The notes beneath the pieces are model-generated. The model did not search any database. It had not been told where the DNA came from and saw only the letters and a list, made by a program, of their open reading frames with translations. The translations under genes were made by a program, and so were the position numbers. Source: Phycisphaerales bacterium (GTDB lineage: Bacteria > Planctomycetota > Phycisphaerae > Phycisphaerales > UBA1924). From it: a DNA stretch of 62,229 nucleotides. Location of the stretch: the NCBI GenBank assembly GCA_016741915.1, contig JACVCS010000012.1, positions 1 through 62,229 of the forward strand. The letters run 5' to 3'. Position 1 is the stretch's first letter. The number at the start of each line of letters is the position of its first letter. Of this stretch, positions 18,877 to 28,122 are shown piece after piece.

Positions 18877-19638
18877 TTATCGGGCGGCACGATCGGTAGA
18901 GCCCGAGGATGTGATGGCTTTGGGCAGGTCCGGATAGACCAGCGGGGCGGTGTTGAGCGGGCGGCCGATGAGCCAGGCGAGATAGGTGGCCAGGAACCGC
19001 GAGGCGTTGCGGACGACGGGGGCGGGGGCTTTGGAGGGTCGGTCCTTGGGAAGGTCCTTCAGTGCGCGCACAAGGGCGACCGTTTGCGGACGGAGGGGCC
19101 AGGTGTTGGGTGGTGAGCCCTTGATGAGCGTGCCGGAGGCGGGGTCGAAGCTGGACGGGCCGGCGGCGGCGAGGTCGAAATCGGGCTGATAGCCGGATTC
19201 GGTGAGGGCCGACCATTGCAGACGGAGGAGGACGCCCGGGACGCTGTCGGGCCCGGCGCGGAGGGCGTGCAGGGCGGTGATGGCGTCGTCGAAGAGCGAT
19301 TCGTGCGGGTCGGCGTCGATGACCATGTGGCTGAGCAGGTCGGCGATGTAGAGCCCCGCGTGATAGACGGGCAGTGAGGCCCGGAGGTGATTGAACGGCT
19401 GACGCAGGTCCCACTCGGTCAAAAGGTGCAGGTCAGCGGCGGGTTTCAGGATCAGACCGGCCTCGCCCGCGGTGAGGACTTCAAGACCACCCGAATAGGG
19501 GGAGCCGGGGCGGCGGGCGCCTTTGGCGAGGGCGCGGATGACGCCGTGGGAGCGGGTGAAGAGGGCGACGACTTGGGAGGTCTCGGACCAGTCCCAGTGG
19601 CGGAGGCACAGTGCGGGATCGAAGATGGCGGCGGGCAC
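18877..19638 (-). CDS. recO: DNA repair protein RecO
   Basis: 253 aa. RecO works with RecF and RecR to load RecA on SSB-coated gaps. The N-terminal OB-fold has the family pattern (ALCLRHWDWSETSQVVALFT, then GVIRALAKGARRP). The helical part includes LYIADLLSHMV. The four-cysteine zinc site found in some RecO proteins is absent, as in several other bacteria. Start ATG 19638 is 72 bp from the divergent dehydratase gene. Confidence 0.88.
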   Translation of the reverse strand: MPAAIFDPALCLRHWDWSETSQVVALFTRSHGVIRALAKGARRPGSPYSGGLEVLTAGEAGLILKPAADLHLLTEWDLRQPFNHLRASLPVYHAGLYIADLLSHMVIDADPHESLFDDAITALHALRAGPDSVPGVLLRLQWSALTESGYQPDFDLAAAGPSSFDPASGTLIKGSPPNTWPLRPQTVALVRALKDLPKDRPSKAPAPVVRNASRFLATYLAWLIGRPLNTAPLVYPDLPKAITSSGSTDRAAR

Positions 19639-19710
19639 GCGGGGAGGTTAGCGGAGATTGGGGTGGTGGGGCGGGGGGAATCGGAGATGACTGCGGGGTA
19701 TGCTCGGGGC

Positions 19711-20145
19711 ATGAAGTTTGAACTGGTGGATGCGGTGCTTTCGCAGGATGAGACGTCGATCACGACGCTCAAGCAGGTGAGCCTTTCGGAGGAGTATCTG
19801 CAGGACCATTTCCCCGGTTTTCCGGTTCTGCCGGGGGTGTTCATGCTGGAGGCGATGGTGCAGGCGGGGCGGCGGGTTTTGCAGGCTCGGGATTCGGCGG
19901 CGGGTGGGCACAAGCGGTATGTGCTCGGGGCGGTGCGGGCGGTGAAGTACGGGGCGTTTGTGCGCCCGGGGTATTCACTGCGTGTGACGGTGTCGCTGAG
20001 CAAGGTCGACGAGGCGAGCGGCGCGGTGGAGTTCAAGGGGCAGGCGGTGCTGCTGGCGCCCGGCGGCGGGGCGGTTCGTGATGCGAACAACGAAGAGGAA
20101 GTGGCCTTCGGCGGTCGTTTCACGCTTCGCGAGTTGCGGCTGTGA
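19711..20145 (+). CDS. 3-hydroxyacyl-ACP dehydratase, FabZ-like
   Basis: 144 aa, a single hotdog domain. DHFPGFPVLPG places the catalytic His at residue 33, and the catalytic Glu is in LEAMVQAG (E47). FabZ removes water from 3-hydroxyacyl-ACP in fatty acid elongation. Start ATG 19711. It is followed by an acyl carrier protein gene (152 bp) and a second dehydratase, forming a three-gene same-strand set. It may be the housekeeping FabZ or serve a special lipid, because no ketosynthase or reductase gene is nearby. Confidence 0.9.
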   Translation: MKFELVDAVLSQDETSITTLKQVSLSEEYLQDHFPGFPVLPGVFMLEAMVQAGRRVLQARDSAAGGHKRYVLGAVRAVKYGAFVRPGYSLRVTVSLSKVDEASGAVEFKGQAVLLAPGGGAVRDANNEEEVAFGGRFTLRELRL

Positions 20146-20297
20146 TCCGTGAAAAGCCTGTCTTTTGTTCCGAATAGGCGGTGGCGTGCTTCCCTCGGGT
20201 GAGAAATCGGGGGAGAGGTGATCTAGTATGGGCCCTTGTCGGGTCGTGGGGTGGCGGGGGTTGGGTGGTGGTGGGGGGATCGTGGAAAGGGCTTGGC

Positions 20298-20681
20298 ATG
20301 ACTCGCGATGAGATTTTGGGCAAGGTTCGCACGGTGTTGGTCGATGCGCTCGCGGTGGATGAGGATGAGGTGACGCCCGGGGCGTCGCTGGTTCGCGATC
20401 TGGGGGCGGAGAGCATCGACTTCTTGGACATCGTCTTCAAACTGGAGCAGGTCTTCGGCTTCAAGATCCAGCAGGGAGAACTGTTCCCGGAGAACGTCGC
20501 GCAGGACCCGAAGTATGTGCAGAACGGCAAGGTGACGCCGGATGGTGTAGCGGCGCTGAAGGCGCGGCTGCCACACGTGGATTTCTCGGCGTGGGAGAAG
20601 GACCCGTCGCTGGGGAAGGTGGCGGAACTGTTCACGGTGGGGACACTGGTGAACTTTGTCGAGAAGAAGCTGGGGCGGTAA
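20298..20681 (+). CDS. Acyl carrier protein (long form)
   Basis: 127 aa, longer than the 75-80 aa of AcpP. LGAESIDFLD carries the phosphopantetheine-attachment serine at residue 39. The last third (KVAELFTVGTLVNFVEKKL) replaces the usual final helix and follows a 35-aa insert. Start ATG 20298 lies nine bases after GGAAAGGG. It lies between two dehydratase-like genes. This long type is probably specialised for a particular acyl product, which is inferred. Confidence 0.92.
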   Translation: MTRDEILGKVRTVLVDALAVDEDEVTPGASLVRDLGAESIDFLDIVFKLEQVFGFKIQQGELFPENVAQDPKYVQNGKVTPDGVAALKARLPHVDFSAWEKDPSLGKVAELFTVGTLVNFVEKKLGR

Positions 20682-20686
20682 GACGC

Positions 20687-20800
20687 GGGAATCGGCAATC
20701 GGCAATCGCGGAGGGGCTTGGGCTCTGACTGTGGTTGCCGCGTGGATGATCAACTTGTTTTCTGCCTTTGCCTATTGCCCATTGCCTATTCCCGATTGCC
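20687..20800. repeat. Inverted pair of the GGGAATCGGCAATCG repeat family
   Basis: The left arm starts GGGAATCGGCAATCGGCAAT (20687-). The right arm (20762-20800) is its near-reverse complement (CCTATTGCCCATTGCC...). The two could form a stem of about 20 bp with about three mismatches and a loop of about 70 nt. It fills the gap between the ACP and the second dehydratase. Related copies are at 44736-44850 and 60623-60862. Confidence 0.75.
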
Positions 20801-20813
20801 TGGTGTTTGCATT

Positions 20814-21374
20814 ATGCGATGGATGTGGATTGACAGGGTGATCGAACTGAAGCCGCGGGAGCGGCTGGTTGCGATCAAGAATGTGTCGCTTGCGGAGGAG
20901 CATCTGCACGACCACTTCGCGGCGGATGTAGAGCGGGGGTTGGGGGCGGCGCCGGTGATGCCGGGGAGTTTGATGCTGGAGGGGATGGCGCAGACCGGCG
21001 GTGTGCTGGTCGGGCACGCGGAGAACTTTGCGTACAACGTGGTGCTGGCGAAGATCAACCGTGCGGAGATCAGCAAGGATGCGACGGCGGGTGACACGCT
21101 GCGCTACACCGCGGTGATCGAGCGGATGGACGCCATCGGCGCGACGGTGAAGGGGACGATCCACCGCCTTCGGCATGCGAGCGTGCATGCCGCGAAGTCG
21201 AGCGGGGCGGCGGTGACGGACGAGGGGTGGGAGCAGATCGGCTCAGTTGAGATGATGTTCAGCCACCTGGATAACAACATGGGCGGCGGCGGGCAGGCCG
21301 GGCGGGATTACCCGGCGCGGAACTTTGTGTTCGGTGAATCGTTCAAGACCTTGCTGAAGAGCAGTGGGTATTGA
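20814..21374 (+). CDS. FabA/FabZ-like hotdog dehydratase with insertion
   Basis: 186 aa. HDHF (H34) and PVMPGSLMLEGMAQTGG (Glu E56) are the hotdog dehydratase catalytic segments. The usual HFPxxPxxPG loop is expanded by about eight residues (AADVERGLGAA). It is thus a divergent homologue of the first dehydratase in this cluster rather than a recent duplicate. Start ATG 20814 is only 13 bp from the repeat element and lacks a ribosome site. Likely acts on an ACP-bound 3-hydroxyacyl chain, possibly on the adjacent long ACP; this is inference. Confidence 0.8.
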   Translation: MRWMWIDRVIELKPRERLVAIKNVSLAEEHLHDHFAADVERGLGAAPVMPGSLMLEGMAQTGGVLVGHAENFAYNVVLAKINRAEISKDATAGDTLRYTAVIERMDAIGATVKGTIHRLRHASVHAAKSSGAAVTDEGWEQIGSVEMMFSHLDNNMGGGGQAGRDYPARNFVFGESFKTLLKSSGY

Positions 21375-21446
21375 CTGGTAGGCACTGGGCACTGGGCATC
21401 AGGCACTTGGTAAGGCAGAAGGCAGAACGCAGAAAGCGGGGCGTTT

Positions 21447-21947
21447 TCAGGGGTGCGGCATGAGCATTAGGGCGGCGAGCTCTGTGCGGGCCAGGGCGAG
21501 GGCGGCGAGTTGGATCAGTGCGTAGGTGGGCGGGAACGCGGCGATGGCGATCGCGATGGTGGCGAGCATTCGTGCGTGCTGGGGGTTTCGCTGCGCGAGG
21601 ATCTGCACCACCGCGACGACGGTGATGATCGAGGCGAGTTTGATGAGGATGAGGCCCCAGTGGCCCATCGCGGCGATGGCGGCGCGGGCGAGGGGGTTTA
21701 CTTCGCTGCCGCCGAGGTGCATGATGACCCAGGTGAGCATGATATCGAGCATGCCGAAGAGGATGAACCAGCAGATGTGATCGGGGAGGTGGACGGTTGC
21801 GCGGGGACTGAGTGCGTCGAGCAGTGATGCGGCGCGGCTGGGTTCGACGGCGCGAGCCTGGGCGGTTACGCCTGGGGCGTCGGTGTTTGCAGCTCTTCGC
21901 GGACGATGCGATCGAAGAGGCGGGATGGAGCGGGGTGAGAGGTCCAT
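21447..21947 (-). CDS. Small membrane protein, DUF5658-like
   Basis: 166 aa from ATG 21947, which would overlap the 3' end of the upstream aroD-aroE gene by 82 bp; a later non-ATG start is possible. The segment FILFGMLDIMLTWVIMHLGG followed by SEVNPLARAA is the pattern of DUF5658 membrane proteins. Two further hydrophobic segments follow (ILIKLASIITVVAVVQIL and LATIAIAIAAFPPTYALI). Function unknown. Same strand as aroD-aroE, so it is probably cotranscribed. Confidence 0.65.
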   Translation of the reverse strand: MDLSPRSIPPLRSHRPRRAANTDAPGVTAQARAVEPSRAASLLDALSPRATVHLPDHICWFILFGMLDIMLTWVIMHLGGSEVNPLARAAIAAMGHWGLILIKLASIITVVAVVQILAQRNPQHARMLATIAIAIAAFPPTYALIQLAALALARTELAALMLMPHP

Positions 21948-23581
21948 TGTTCGAACTGCTCTGCGCCTTGTCGGATGAAGAGGTTGGCACCGTCGATGAT
22001 GCGGAGGCCCGCGGAGAGCGCGGCTTTGAGCAGCGGCGTGTTCAGCGGGCGGTAGACACATTCCAATACGACGGCGGAGGCGGGGAGGTTCCGAAGTGTG
22101 GTGTCGTTCAGGGGTGAGGCGTCGGGTGCGGGGCCGCCCTGCATGCCCAGGCTGGTGCAGTTGATGACCGCGGCGGGCTTGAGGTTCATCAGATCGTGCT
22201 CGGTGGCGACGCGGACCTCGGCGTGTTTGCGGGTGCCGTTGGCTTGGGTGTTGAAGTCGTTTGCGAGGGCGAGGGCTTTGTCGTGGGTGCGGTTGATGAT
22301 GACGACGCGACCGCCGACGGAGAGGGCGGCGGCGACGGCGGCGCGGGCGGTGCCGCCGGCGCCGAGGATGGCGATGAGCGGCTGAGTGTCGGCGTCGTTT
22401 GGTGTGCCGGGCGAGAGATGCTCGCGGAGGATGGAGGCGAGGGCGCTGGCGTCGGTGTTGGAGAGGGCGATGCGGGTGGCGTTGCCGCGTGGGTCGCGGG
22501 TGATGGTGAGGGTGTTGGCGCTGCCGCAGGCGCGGGCGAGGGGGTCGATGGACCAGCGGCCGTCACCTTCGTCGAAGAGCTCGGTGGCGAGGCGAAGGAG
22601 GTGCTCTTTGTGGGGCATGGTGACGGAGCAGCCGTGGAAGTCGAGATGGACGTGGTCGATGAGCGCGGGGAGGGTGGCCTTGAGGTGTTCGTACTCGGGC
22701 GGGACGGGGAGCGGGAGGTAGACGGCGTCGAAGGTTATGGCGTCGAAGCCGGCGTTGTGGATGAGCGGGGAGAGGGAGTGTTCGACGGGGTAGCCGATGA
22801 CGCCGAAGACTTTGGTGGTGGAGGAGATGGAGCGGAAGCGGTAGGTTTCGAGCAGTTCGGTGATGATGGGCTGGCCGGGCGCGGTGGCGGTGTTTCGGCG
22901 GAGCGAGGCGAAGGTGAGGAAGGCGTCGAACTTTGGGGCGAGGACGCGGGACATGAGCCCGAAGGGGCCCATGGCGAGGGCGATCATGGGCTTGCCGCCG
23001 ACGCCTTTGCCGCCGCGGACTTCGGCGAGGATGTCGAGCAGCTCGAGGTTGTCGCGGAGTGAGCGTGCGCGGTAGGCGACCTTGACCACGGCGGCGGCGG
23101 GCTCGGCGATCATGTTCTCGATGCGGCGGATGAGGTCGGGCGGGCGGGTGTGGAAGTCGTGGGCGGAGAGGATCAGGCCCGTGGTGACCTGACGGACTTG
23201 CGCGGGGTGATCGACGGCGAGGTTGACTTTTTGCTTGATGTTCGCGGAGCGGGCGTAGGTGGCGAGTTCGATGTCGATGTACTGCGGCGTTGGATTGAAG
23301 CGGGTGGAGAGGTGCTCGAAAAGGCTGATGCGGGCGTCGTCGGGCCCGTCGTACTGCCCGCCTTCGAGCACGGGTCGGCAGGTGAGGATGCAGGGGATGG
23401 GGGAGCGCTCGATGAGCGAGGCGATGGAGGCGACCTGGGCCTCGAACTGGTCGTGGAGGCCGGTGAAGAAGCTGTCGACGCGGAACTCGACGAGGTCGGC
23501 GCCGCGGTCGCGGGCTTCGCGTGCGTCGTTGAGTGCGAGTGCGGGGTCGTCGAAGAGGATGGGAACGCAGAGGAGTGTCAC
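21866..23581 (-). CDS. aroDE: Fused 3-dehydroquinate dehydratase (type I) and shikimate dehydrogenase
   Basis: 571 aa. Residues 1-245 are type I dehydroquinate dehydratase: EFRVD (32-36), the catalytic His in SAHDF (H141), the Schiff-base lysine in VVKVAY (K167) and GPFGLMSRVLAPKF. Residues from about 257 are shikimate dehydrogenase: VFGVIGYPVEHSLSPLIHN, VTMPHK, and the NADP-binding LGAGGTARA with VIINRT. The fusion does two consecutive steps of the shikimate pathway, as in plants and some bacteria. It has no other aro genes around it. Confidence 0.95.
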   Translation of the reverse strand: MTLLCVPILFDDPALALNDAREARDRGADLVEFRVDSFFTGLHDQFEAQVASIASLIERSPIPCILTCRPVLEGGQYDGPDDARISLFEHLSTRFNPTPQYIDIELATYARSANIKQKVNLAVDHPAQVRQVTTGLILSAHDFHTRPPDLIRRIENMIAEPAAAVVKVAYRARSLRDNLELLDILAEVRGGKGVGGKPMIALAMGPFGLMSRVLAPKFDAFLTFASLRRNTATAPGQPIITELLETYRFRSISSTTKVFGVIGYPVEHSLSPLIHNAGFDAITFDAVYLPLPVPPEYEHLKATLPALIDHVHLDFHGCSVTMPHKEHLLRLATELFDEGDGRWSIDPLARACGSANTLTITRDPRGNATRIALSNTDASALASILREHLSPGTPNDADTQPLIAILGAGGTARAAVAAALSVGGRVVIINRTHDKALALANDFNTQANGTRKHAEVRVATEHDLMNLKPAAVINCTSLGMQGGPAPDASPLNDTTLRNLPASAVVLECVYRPLNTPLLKAALSAGLRIIDGANLFIRQGAEQFEQWTSHPAPSRLFDRIVREELQTPTPQA

Positions 23582-23641
23582 GGGGCCGATGATAGAGGGC
23601 GTGGGGTGGGGGCGTTGATGGGTGTGGGGCGTGTGATTGGA

Positions 23642-24940
23642 TCAGGACCTTTTGAGCTGTGGCGGGTTGAGGTAGGTGGCGGTGCGCCAGAGCCATTCGA
23701 GCGGGCCGATGCGGAAGTGTTTCAGGTAGAGGTTTGCGGACAGGATGAGGAAGAGCCAGACGGCGACGGTGAGGGCGGCGCGGCCGGGGTAGGTGGTGTG
23801 TGCGTACCAGCCCAGGCCCCAGTGGAGCATGAAGAAGGACATGATGACGGTTTCGCTGAGGTAGCCGGTGAGGCCGAGGCGGCCGAGGGAGGCGATGGTG
23901 CGGGCGAGGAATGGCGTGCGGGGTTGATCGAGCCAGCGGAGGATGAGGGCGAGGTAGCCCAGGCTGCTGAGCGGGCCGAGGATGCTGGTAAGGAGCATGG
24001 AAAGCGCGCCGAGCGCTGCGGAAGAGTCGGGGGAACTGCTGATGAGGTAGGCGACGGTGTGCGCGGGAAGGGCGATGGTGAAGAACAAGACGATCAGGGC
24101 GCGGCGCAGCTTTGGGAGGCGGCTGTGAAAGAAGCCGGATTTGAGCAGGGCGATGCCCAGGGCGAAACAGGCGAAGACCTGCGGGCCCATAAGCGGAAGC
24201 ATGACGAAAAAAAAGCTGAGGTACTGAATGAAGCGGATGACCAGGGCGTGGAGGAAGGGGCCGTCGCGGAGGGCGGAGGTTTCGAGCTCGGCGAAGCGGG
24301 GGTCGTAGGTGCTCAGATCGCTGGTGAGGACGTTTGCAAGGTTTTCGAAGAAGGACTTGGATTGGTCGAGCGTGTGGGGGGAAAGGACGGCTTTCTGTTG
24401 GAGAGAATCGAAGTACACGGAGGTCAGAAGGCCGATGCCTGCGGCGAGGATTGCAGCGATGGAAAATCCGATCGCGGCGAGGATGATGAGCGTGCGGACG
24501 GCGCGGCGTGGGAGCCAGAAGGAGCAGATGCCGACGATGGCGTAGAGCAGGAGTATGTCGCCCGACCAGAAGAGGGTAATGTGGAGAATGCCGAAGAGGG
24601 CGAGCATGAGCATCCGACGGACCCAGACGGCGGTGAAAGGGCGTTGGGTGTTGGCGGCGGGTTGGGCCATGATGCCGAGGCCGACGCCGAAGAGGATGGA
24701 GAAGAGCGGGTAGAACTTGCCGGTACAGAAGATGGCGATGAAGGCGTGGAGGAGATGACCGAGGCTGCTTTCGTTCTTGGGTGTGACGGTTTCGACGGCT
24801 TGCATCGATGGGAGTGCGAAGAAGGATGCGTTGACGAAGAGGATGCCCAGGAGGGCGAAGCCGCGGGAGACATCAAGGACCGGGAGACGGTCGGTGTCAA
24901 GTATGGGGCCTGCGTGCGGTTGAGCGCTGCTTGGGTTCAT
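23642..24940 (-). CDS. DUF418/YeiB-like multi-pass membrane protein
   Basis: 432 aa from ATG 24940, which overlaps the stop of the upstream flavoprotein gene (ATGA). The N-terminus RLPVLDVSRGFALLGILFVN is the usual opening of DUF418/YeiB proteins. About ten hydrophobic segments follow. The C-terminal DUF418 part has GRLGLTGYLSETVI and LGWYAH. Role in the cell envelope is unknown; members are sometimes predicted transporters or acyltransferase-like proteins. Confidence 0.88.
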   Translation of the reverse strand: MNPSSAQPHAGPILDTDRLPVLDVSRGFALLGILFVNASFFALPSMQAVETVTPKNESSLGHLLHAFIAIFCTGKFYPLFSILFGVGLGIMAQPAANTQRPFTAVWVRRMLMLALFGILHITLFWSGDILLLYAIVGICSFWLPRRAVRTLIILAAIGFSIAAILAAGIGLLTSVYFDSLQQKAVLSPHTLDQSKSFFENLANVLTSDLSTYDPRFAELETSALRDGPFLHALVIRFIQYLSFFFVMLPLMGPQVFACFALGIALLKSGFFHSRLPKLRRALIVLFFTIALPAHTVAYLISSSPDSSAALGALSMLLTSILGPLSSLGYLALILRWLDQPRTPFLARTIASLGRLGLTGYLSETVIMSFFMLHWGLGWYAHTTYPGRAALTVAVWLFLILSANLYLKHFRIGPLEWLWRTATYLNPPQLKRS

Positions 24941-26313
24941 GGATGGGGGGAAGTTGAGAGTGATGTTGCAGCGCTGGAACCGGCGATGAAGCCGCTGGCC
25001 CAGGCCCATTGGAAGTTGAAGCCGCCGATTCGGCCGTCGACGTCGAGGATTTCGCCCGCGAGGTAGAGCCCCGGGCAGAGGCGGGATTGCATGGTGGAGG
25101 GATCGACTTCGGCGAGGGGGATGCCGCCGGCGGTGACCTCGGCGTAGGTGAAGCCACGGGAGCCGGTGACGGGGAGCGGGGCGCTGGTGACGGCGAGGGC
25201 GAGTGCGCGGCGTTGATTTCGCGGCAGGTTGTCGCAGGGTGAAAGTGGGTCGATGTTTGCTGAGGCGCACAGAGCGCGGGCGAGGCGCTCGGGGAGGTGA
25301 TGCGAGGGGCGGTCGAAGAACTTCAAAGGCGGCAAGCGGCGGGCGTTGACCAGGTCGTTGTCGAGCTGCTCGGTGGTGAGCTTCGGGAGCCAGTTGATGA
25401 CGAGCGTGGCGGCGGGGTCGGCGGCTTTGGCGTCGAAATACGAGCGGCTGATATCGAGCGGGCCGGGGCCTGAGAGACCGAAGTGGGTGCAGAGGGTTGA
25501 GTTGGTGAAGGAGACGAGTTGTTTGCCGGTGCCTGAAAGGACGCGGAGGGTGGTGGGGAGGGTGATGCCTGAGAGTGCGCGGATGAAGGAGGAGTCATCG
25601 AGGATCAGCGGGACGAGGGCGGGGAAGATGCGCGGCGTAGTGGAGTGGCCCAGCGTGCGGGCGAAGGTGTAGCCAAGCCCGTCGGAACCGGTTTTAGGCA
25701 GGGCCATGCCGCCGGTGCAGAGGATGAGGCGGCGGGCGCGGATGATCTCGGTGGGTTGTGCGTTTGCGGAATCGTTGGAGAGCGAAGCATCGTCGGCGGT
25801 TTGCGATGTGGGTTGTTCGACGGCGCGGGCGATGATGAAGGGGTGCTGGGCGTTTGGTGATTCGTCGCGGGCGATGCGGCCGACGCGCCAGGGGTGGCGG
25901 ATGTGGACGTTCGCGGCGCGGGCTTGGTGCAGCAGGGCGTTCAGGACGGTGTTGGCGTCGTCTGTGGTGGGGAAGAGTTTGCCGGTCTCTTCGCGCTTGA
26001 GTGTTACGCCCGCGTCGGCGAAGAAGTCGACGGTCTGCTGAACGGTGAAGCGCCCGAGGACGCGGCGGACTGTGTTGCGGGATGAGCCGAAGTAGGCGGT
26101 TTCGTCGACGTGGTGGTGGGTGACGTTGCAGCGGCCGCCGCCGGCGACGAGGATTTTGGCACCGAGTTTCTTGGCGCCGTCGAGGGCGATGATGGACGGG
26201 TGTGATGGCGGCGCGGCGGAGCTCTCGGCGGTGCGTCCCGCCCAGATGGACGCGAAGAGCCCGGCGGCACCGGCGCCAACGACAACGATGTCCGCGTGCT
26301 GCGTCTGCGTCAC
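24937..26313 (-). CDS. FAD-dependent oxidoreductase of the YhiN/HI0933 family
   Basis: 458 aa. The FAD-binding VVGAGAAGLFASIWAG is at about 11-26. LGAKILVAGGGRCNVTH is the HI0933 signature. RRLILCTGGMALPKTGSDGLGY and the C-terminal AEVTAGGIPLAEVDP and LCPGLYLAGEILDVDG segments complete the family pattern. Substrate unknown. It overlaps the following DUF418 gene by 4 bp, so translation is probably coupled. Confidence 0.93.
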   Translation of the reverse strand: MTQTQHADIVVVGAGAAGLFASIWAGRTAESSAAPPSHPSIIALDGAKKLGAKILVAGGGRCNVTHHHVDETAYFGSSRNTVRRVLGRFTVQQTVDFFADAGVTLKREETGKLFPTTDDANTVLNALLHQARAANVHIRHPWRVGRIARDESPNAQHPFIIARAVEQPTSQTADDASLSNDSANAQPTEIIRARRLILCTGGMALPKTGSDGLGYTFARTLGHSTTPRIFPALVPLILDDSSFIRALSGITLPTTLRVLSGTGKQLVSFTNSTLCTHFGLSGPGPLDISRSYFDAKAADPAATLVINWLPKLTTEQLDNDLVNARRLPPLKFFDRPSHHLPERLARALCASANIDPLSPCDNLPRNQRRALALAVTSAPLPVTGSRGFTYAEVTAGGIPLAEVDPSTMQSRLCPGLYLAGEILDVDGRIGGFNFQWAWASGFIAGSSAATSLSTSPHP

Positions 26314-26358
26314 GGGGTGAGCGTATGGGTGATCAGGGGCGGATAGCGGAGCGTCGGA

Positions 26359-26808
26359 TCAGGCTTTCTTCAGGCCGGCGAACCACTTTTCCGCATAGGT
26401 GCCGATGAGGGGGAGGGGCTTGGCTTGTTCGTTGATGGCGTTCAGCGCGCCGATGACGATCAGCACGAGCAAACCGAGGCCGATGATCGCCACGATGGGC
26501 ATGGCGATGCACGCGCCGATACCCAGGGTCACGATGCTGACGACGACACCCGCGGCGAGGGCGATGGCGTAAACAATCCAGATTGTCGCGGCTTGCTTTG
26601 CGTGATAGAGGGCGAAGTCGTTGTTCCGCATGATGACCGGGAGCAGCCAGAACGGGATGCCGGCGATGGTGATGACGTAGCTCAGGATGGCGAAGACCTT
26701 GCCGTCTTTCACTTCGCCGGGGGACATGGGCGGTGCGGCGCCGGAGAATGCGGAAGGTTGGGGAGCGGGTGAAGGGGTGGCGTTTGAGGAGTTGGTCTCG
26801 TCGGACAT
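26359..26808 (-). CDS. DUF4870 (Tic20-like) membrane protein
   Basis: 149 aa. A Pro/Ser/Ala-rich N-terminal 30 residues precede KVFAILSYVITIAGIPFWLL. Then come ALYHAKQAATIWIV and two further hydrophobic segments, the layout of DUF4870 proteins. Function unknown. It sits between prfA and the flavoprotein gene on the same strand. Confidence 0.85.
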   Translation of the reverse strand: MSDETNSSNATPSPAPQPSAFSGAAPPMSPGEVKDGKVFAILSYVITIAGIPFWLLPVIMRNNDFALYHAKQAATIWIVYAIALAAGVVVSIVTLGIGACIAMPIVAIIGLGLLVLIVIGALNAINEQAKPLPLIGTYAEKWFAGLKKA

Positions 26809-26953
26809 GATGCTGCTCCCATGGTTGGGCAGGTTCGACGGCGAGGGCGCGTCGAGGTGGGTTGCCGCGGTCAGTCTACAAGATATCGGTTGGGGTGTGC
26901 AACCGCGAGCCGCGTGGAGGCGGGGGAGACGGGCGATCGTGCGTGCGGCGTGA

Positions 26954-28051
26954 TCACAGTTCTGCGAGGCGCTGGGCGGTTTGCCGTTCGATCAGGTCGC
27001 TTGTGAGCTTGGTGAAGTCGCCCGCGAGCAGATCGCGGAGGGCGTACTCACCCGGCAGGCGTTCGTCGGCGACGATGCCCTCTTTGTAGCGGTATGTGCG
27101 GATCTTTTCGCTGCGGTCGCCGAAACCGATCTGGGAGTTTCGAGCGGCGGAACGCTCGGCGTGTTTGCGTTGGCGTTCGGCTTCGTAGAGCCTTGCGAGC
27201 AGCAGGCGGCGGGCGCGCTCGCGGTTCTGCTGCTGGCTTTTGGCTTCCATCATTTTGATGACGATGCCGGTGGGCTTGTGGAAGATCTGCCAGGCGGTTT
27301 CGACTTTGTTGACGTTCTGCCCGCCGGGGCCTTGGGCGCGGGTGGCTTGCTCTTCGACGTCCTTGGCCCAGTCGATCTTCACGTCGACGCTCTCGGGCTC
27401 GGGCAGGACCGCGACGGTGGCGGTGCTGGTGTGCACGCGGCCTTGCGTTTCGGTGGCGGGGATGCGTTTGACGGAGTGCACGCCGGCCTCGAAGGAGAGA
27501 GACGACCAGACGCCGCTGCCACGGACGTTGATGACGGCGGAGCGGATGCCCCCCGCGTTGGATTCGGGAGAGACTTCCAGCGGCTCGAAGGTCCAGGACT
27601 TTTTCGAGGCGAGCTTCTGGTACATGTCCAGCAGGTCGGCGGCCCAAAGTGCGGCCTCGTCACCCCCCGTGCCCGCGCGGATCTCGAGCATCACCGAGGC
27701 GATCTTGTTGTCGTCGCTCTGCACGAGGGAGGACTTGAGTTCCTTCGCGAGCGTTTCGGCCTGCGTGCGCAGGGACGGAAGCTCGGCGCGGGCGAGATCG
27801 GCGAGTTCGCGGTCGCTGCCGGTGGTGGCGAGGGTCAGCTCGTGGATCTCTGAGGCGAGCTTTTCGAGCTGTGCGAAGCCTTCGGCGATCGGGTCGAGCG
27901 CGGCTTTCTGGATCGAGAGATCACGCAAGGCGCGGTGATCGAGGGTGCCGTCGTTGCTCAGCAGCTTCGCGGAAATGTCGGCGTGCTTCTCGCGAAGCTC
28001 GCGGAGCTTGGCGATGACGGGTTGAGCCAGGAATGAGGAAAGGTCGGACAC
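26954..28051 (-). CDS. prfA: Peptide chain release factor 1
   Basis: 365 aa. Recognises UAA and UAG stop codons. The GGQ motif is at 243-245 ([13 protein letters not shown]). The stop-codon reading motif is PAT at 198-200 in [14 protein letters not shown], i.e. the PxT type of RF1 and not SPF of RF2. The methyltransferase gene next to it lacks the NPPY motif of PrmC, so it is not the RF-modifying enzyme. Confidence 0.95.
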   Translation of the reverse strand: MSDLSSFLAQPVIAKLRELREKHADISAKLLSNDGTLDHRALRDLSIQKAALDPIAEGFAQLEKLASEIHELTLATTGSDRELADLARAELPSLRTQAETLAKELKSSLVQSDDNKIASVMLEIRAGTGGDEAALWAADLLDMYQKLASKKSWTFEPLEVSPESNAGGIRSAVINVRGSGVWSSLSFEAGVHSVKRIPATETQGRVHTSTATVAVLPEPESVDVKIDWAKDVEEQATRAQGPGGQNVNKVETAWQIFHKPTGIVIKMMEAKSQQQNRERARRLLLARLYEAERQRKHAERSAARNSQIGFGDRSEKIRTYRYKEGIVADERLPGEYALRDLLAGDFTKLTSDLIERQTAQRLAEL

Positions 28052-28122
28052 GGGCGGAGTTTAGCTCTGCCTGAGGGGCGAGACGGCGTGCGGTGCGTCA
28101 TCGAAGCTGCGGGTGAGGATGA

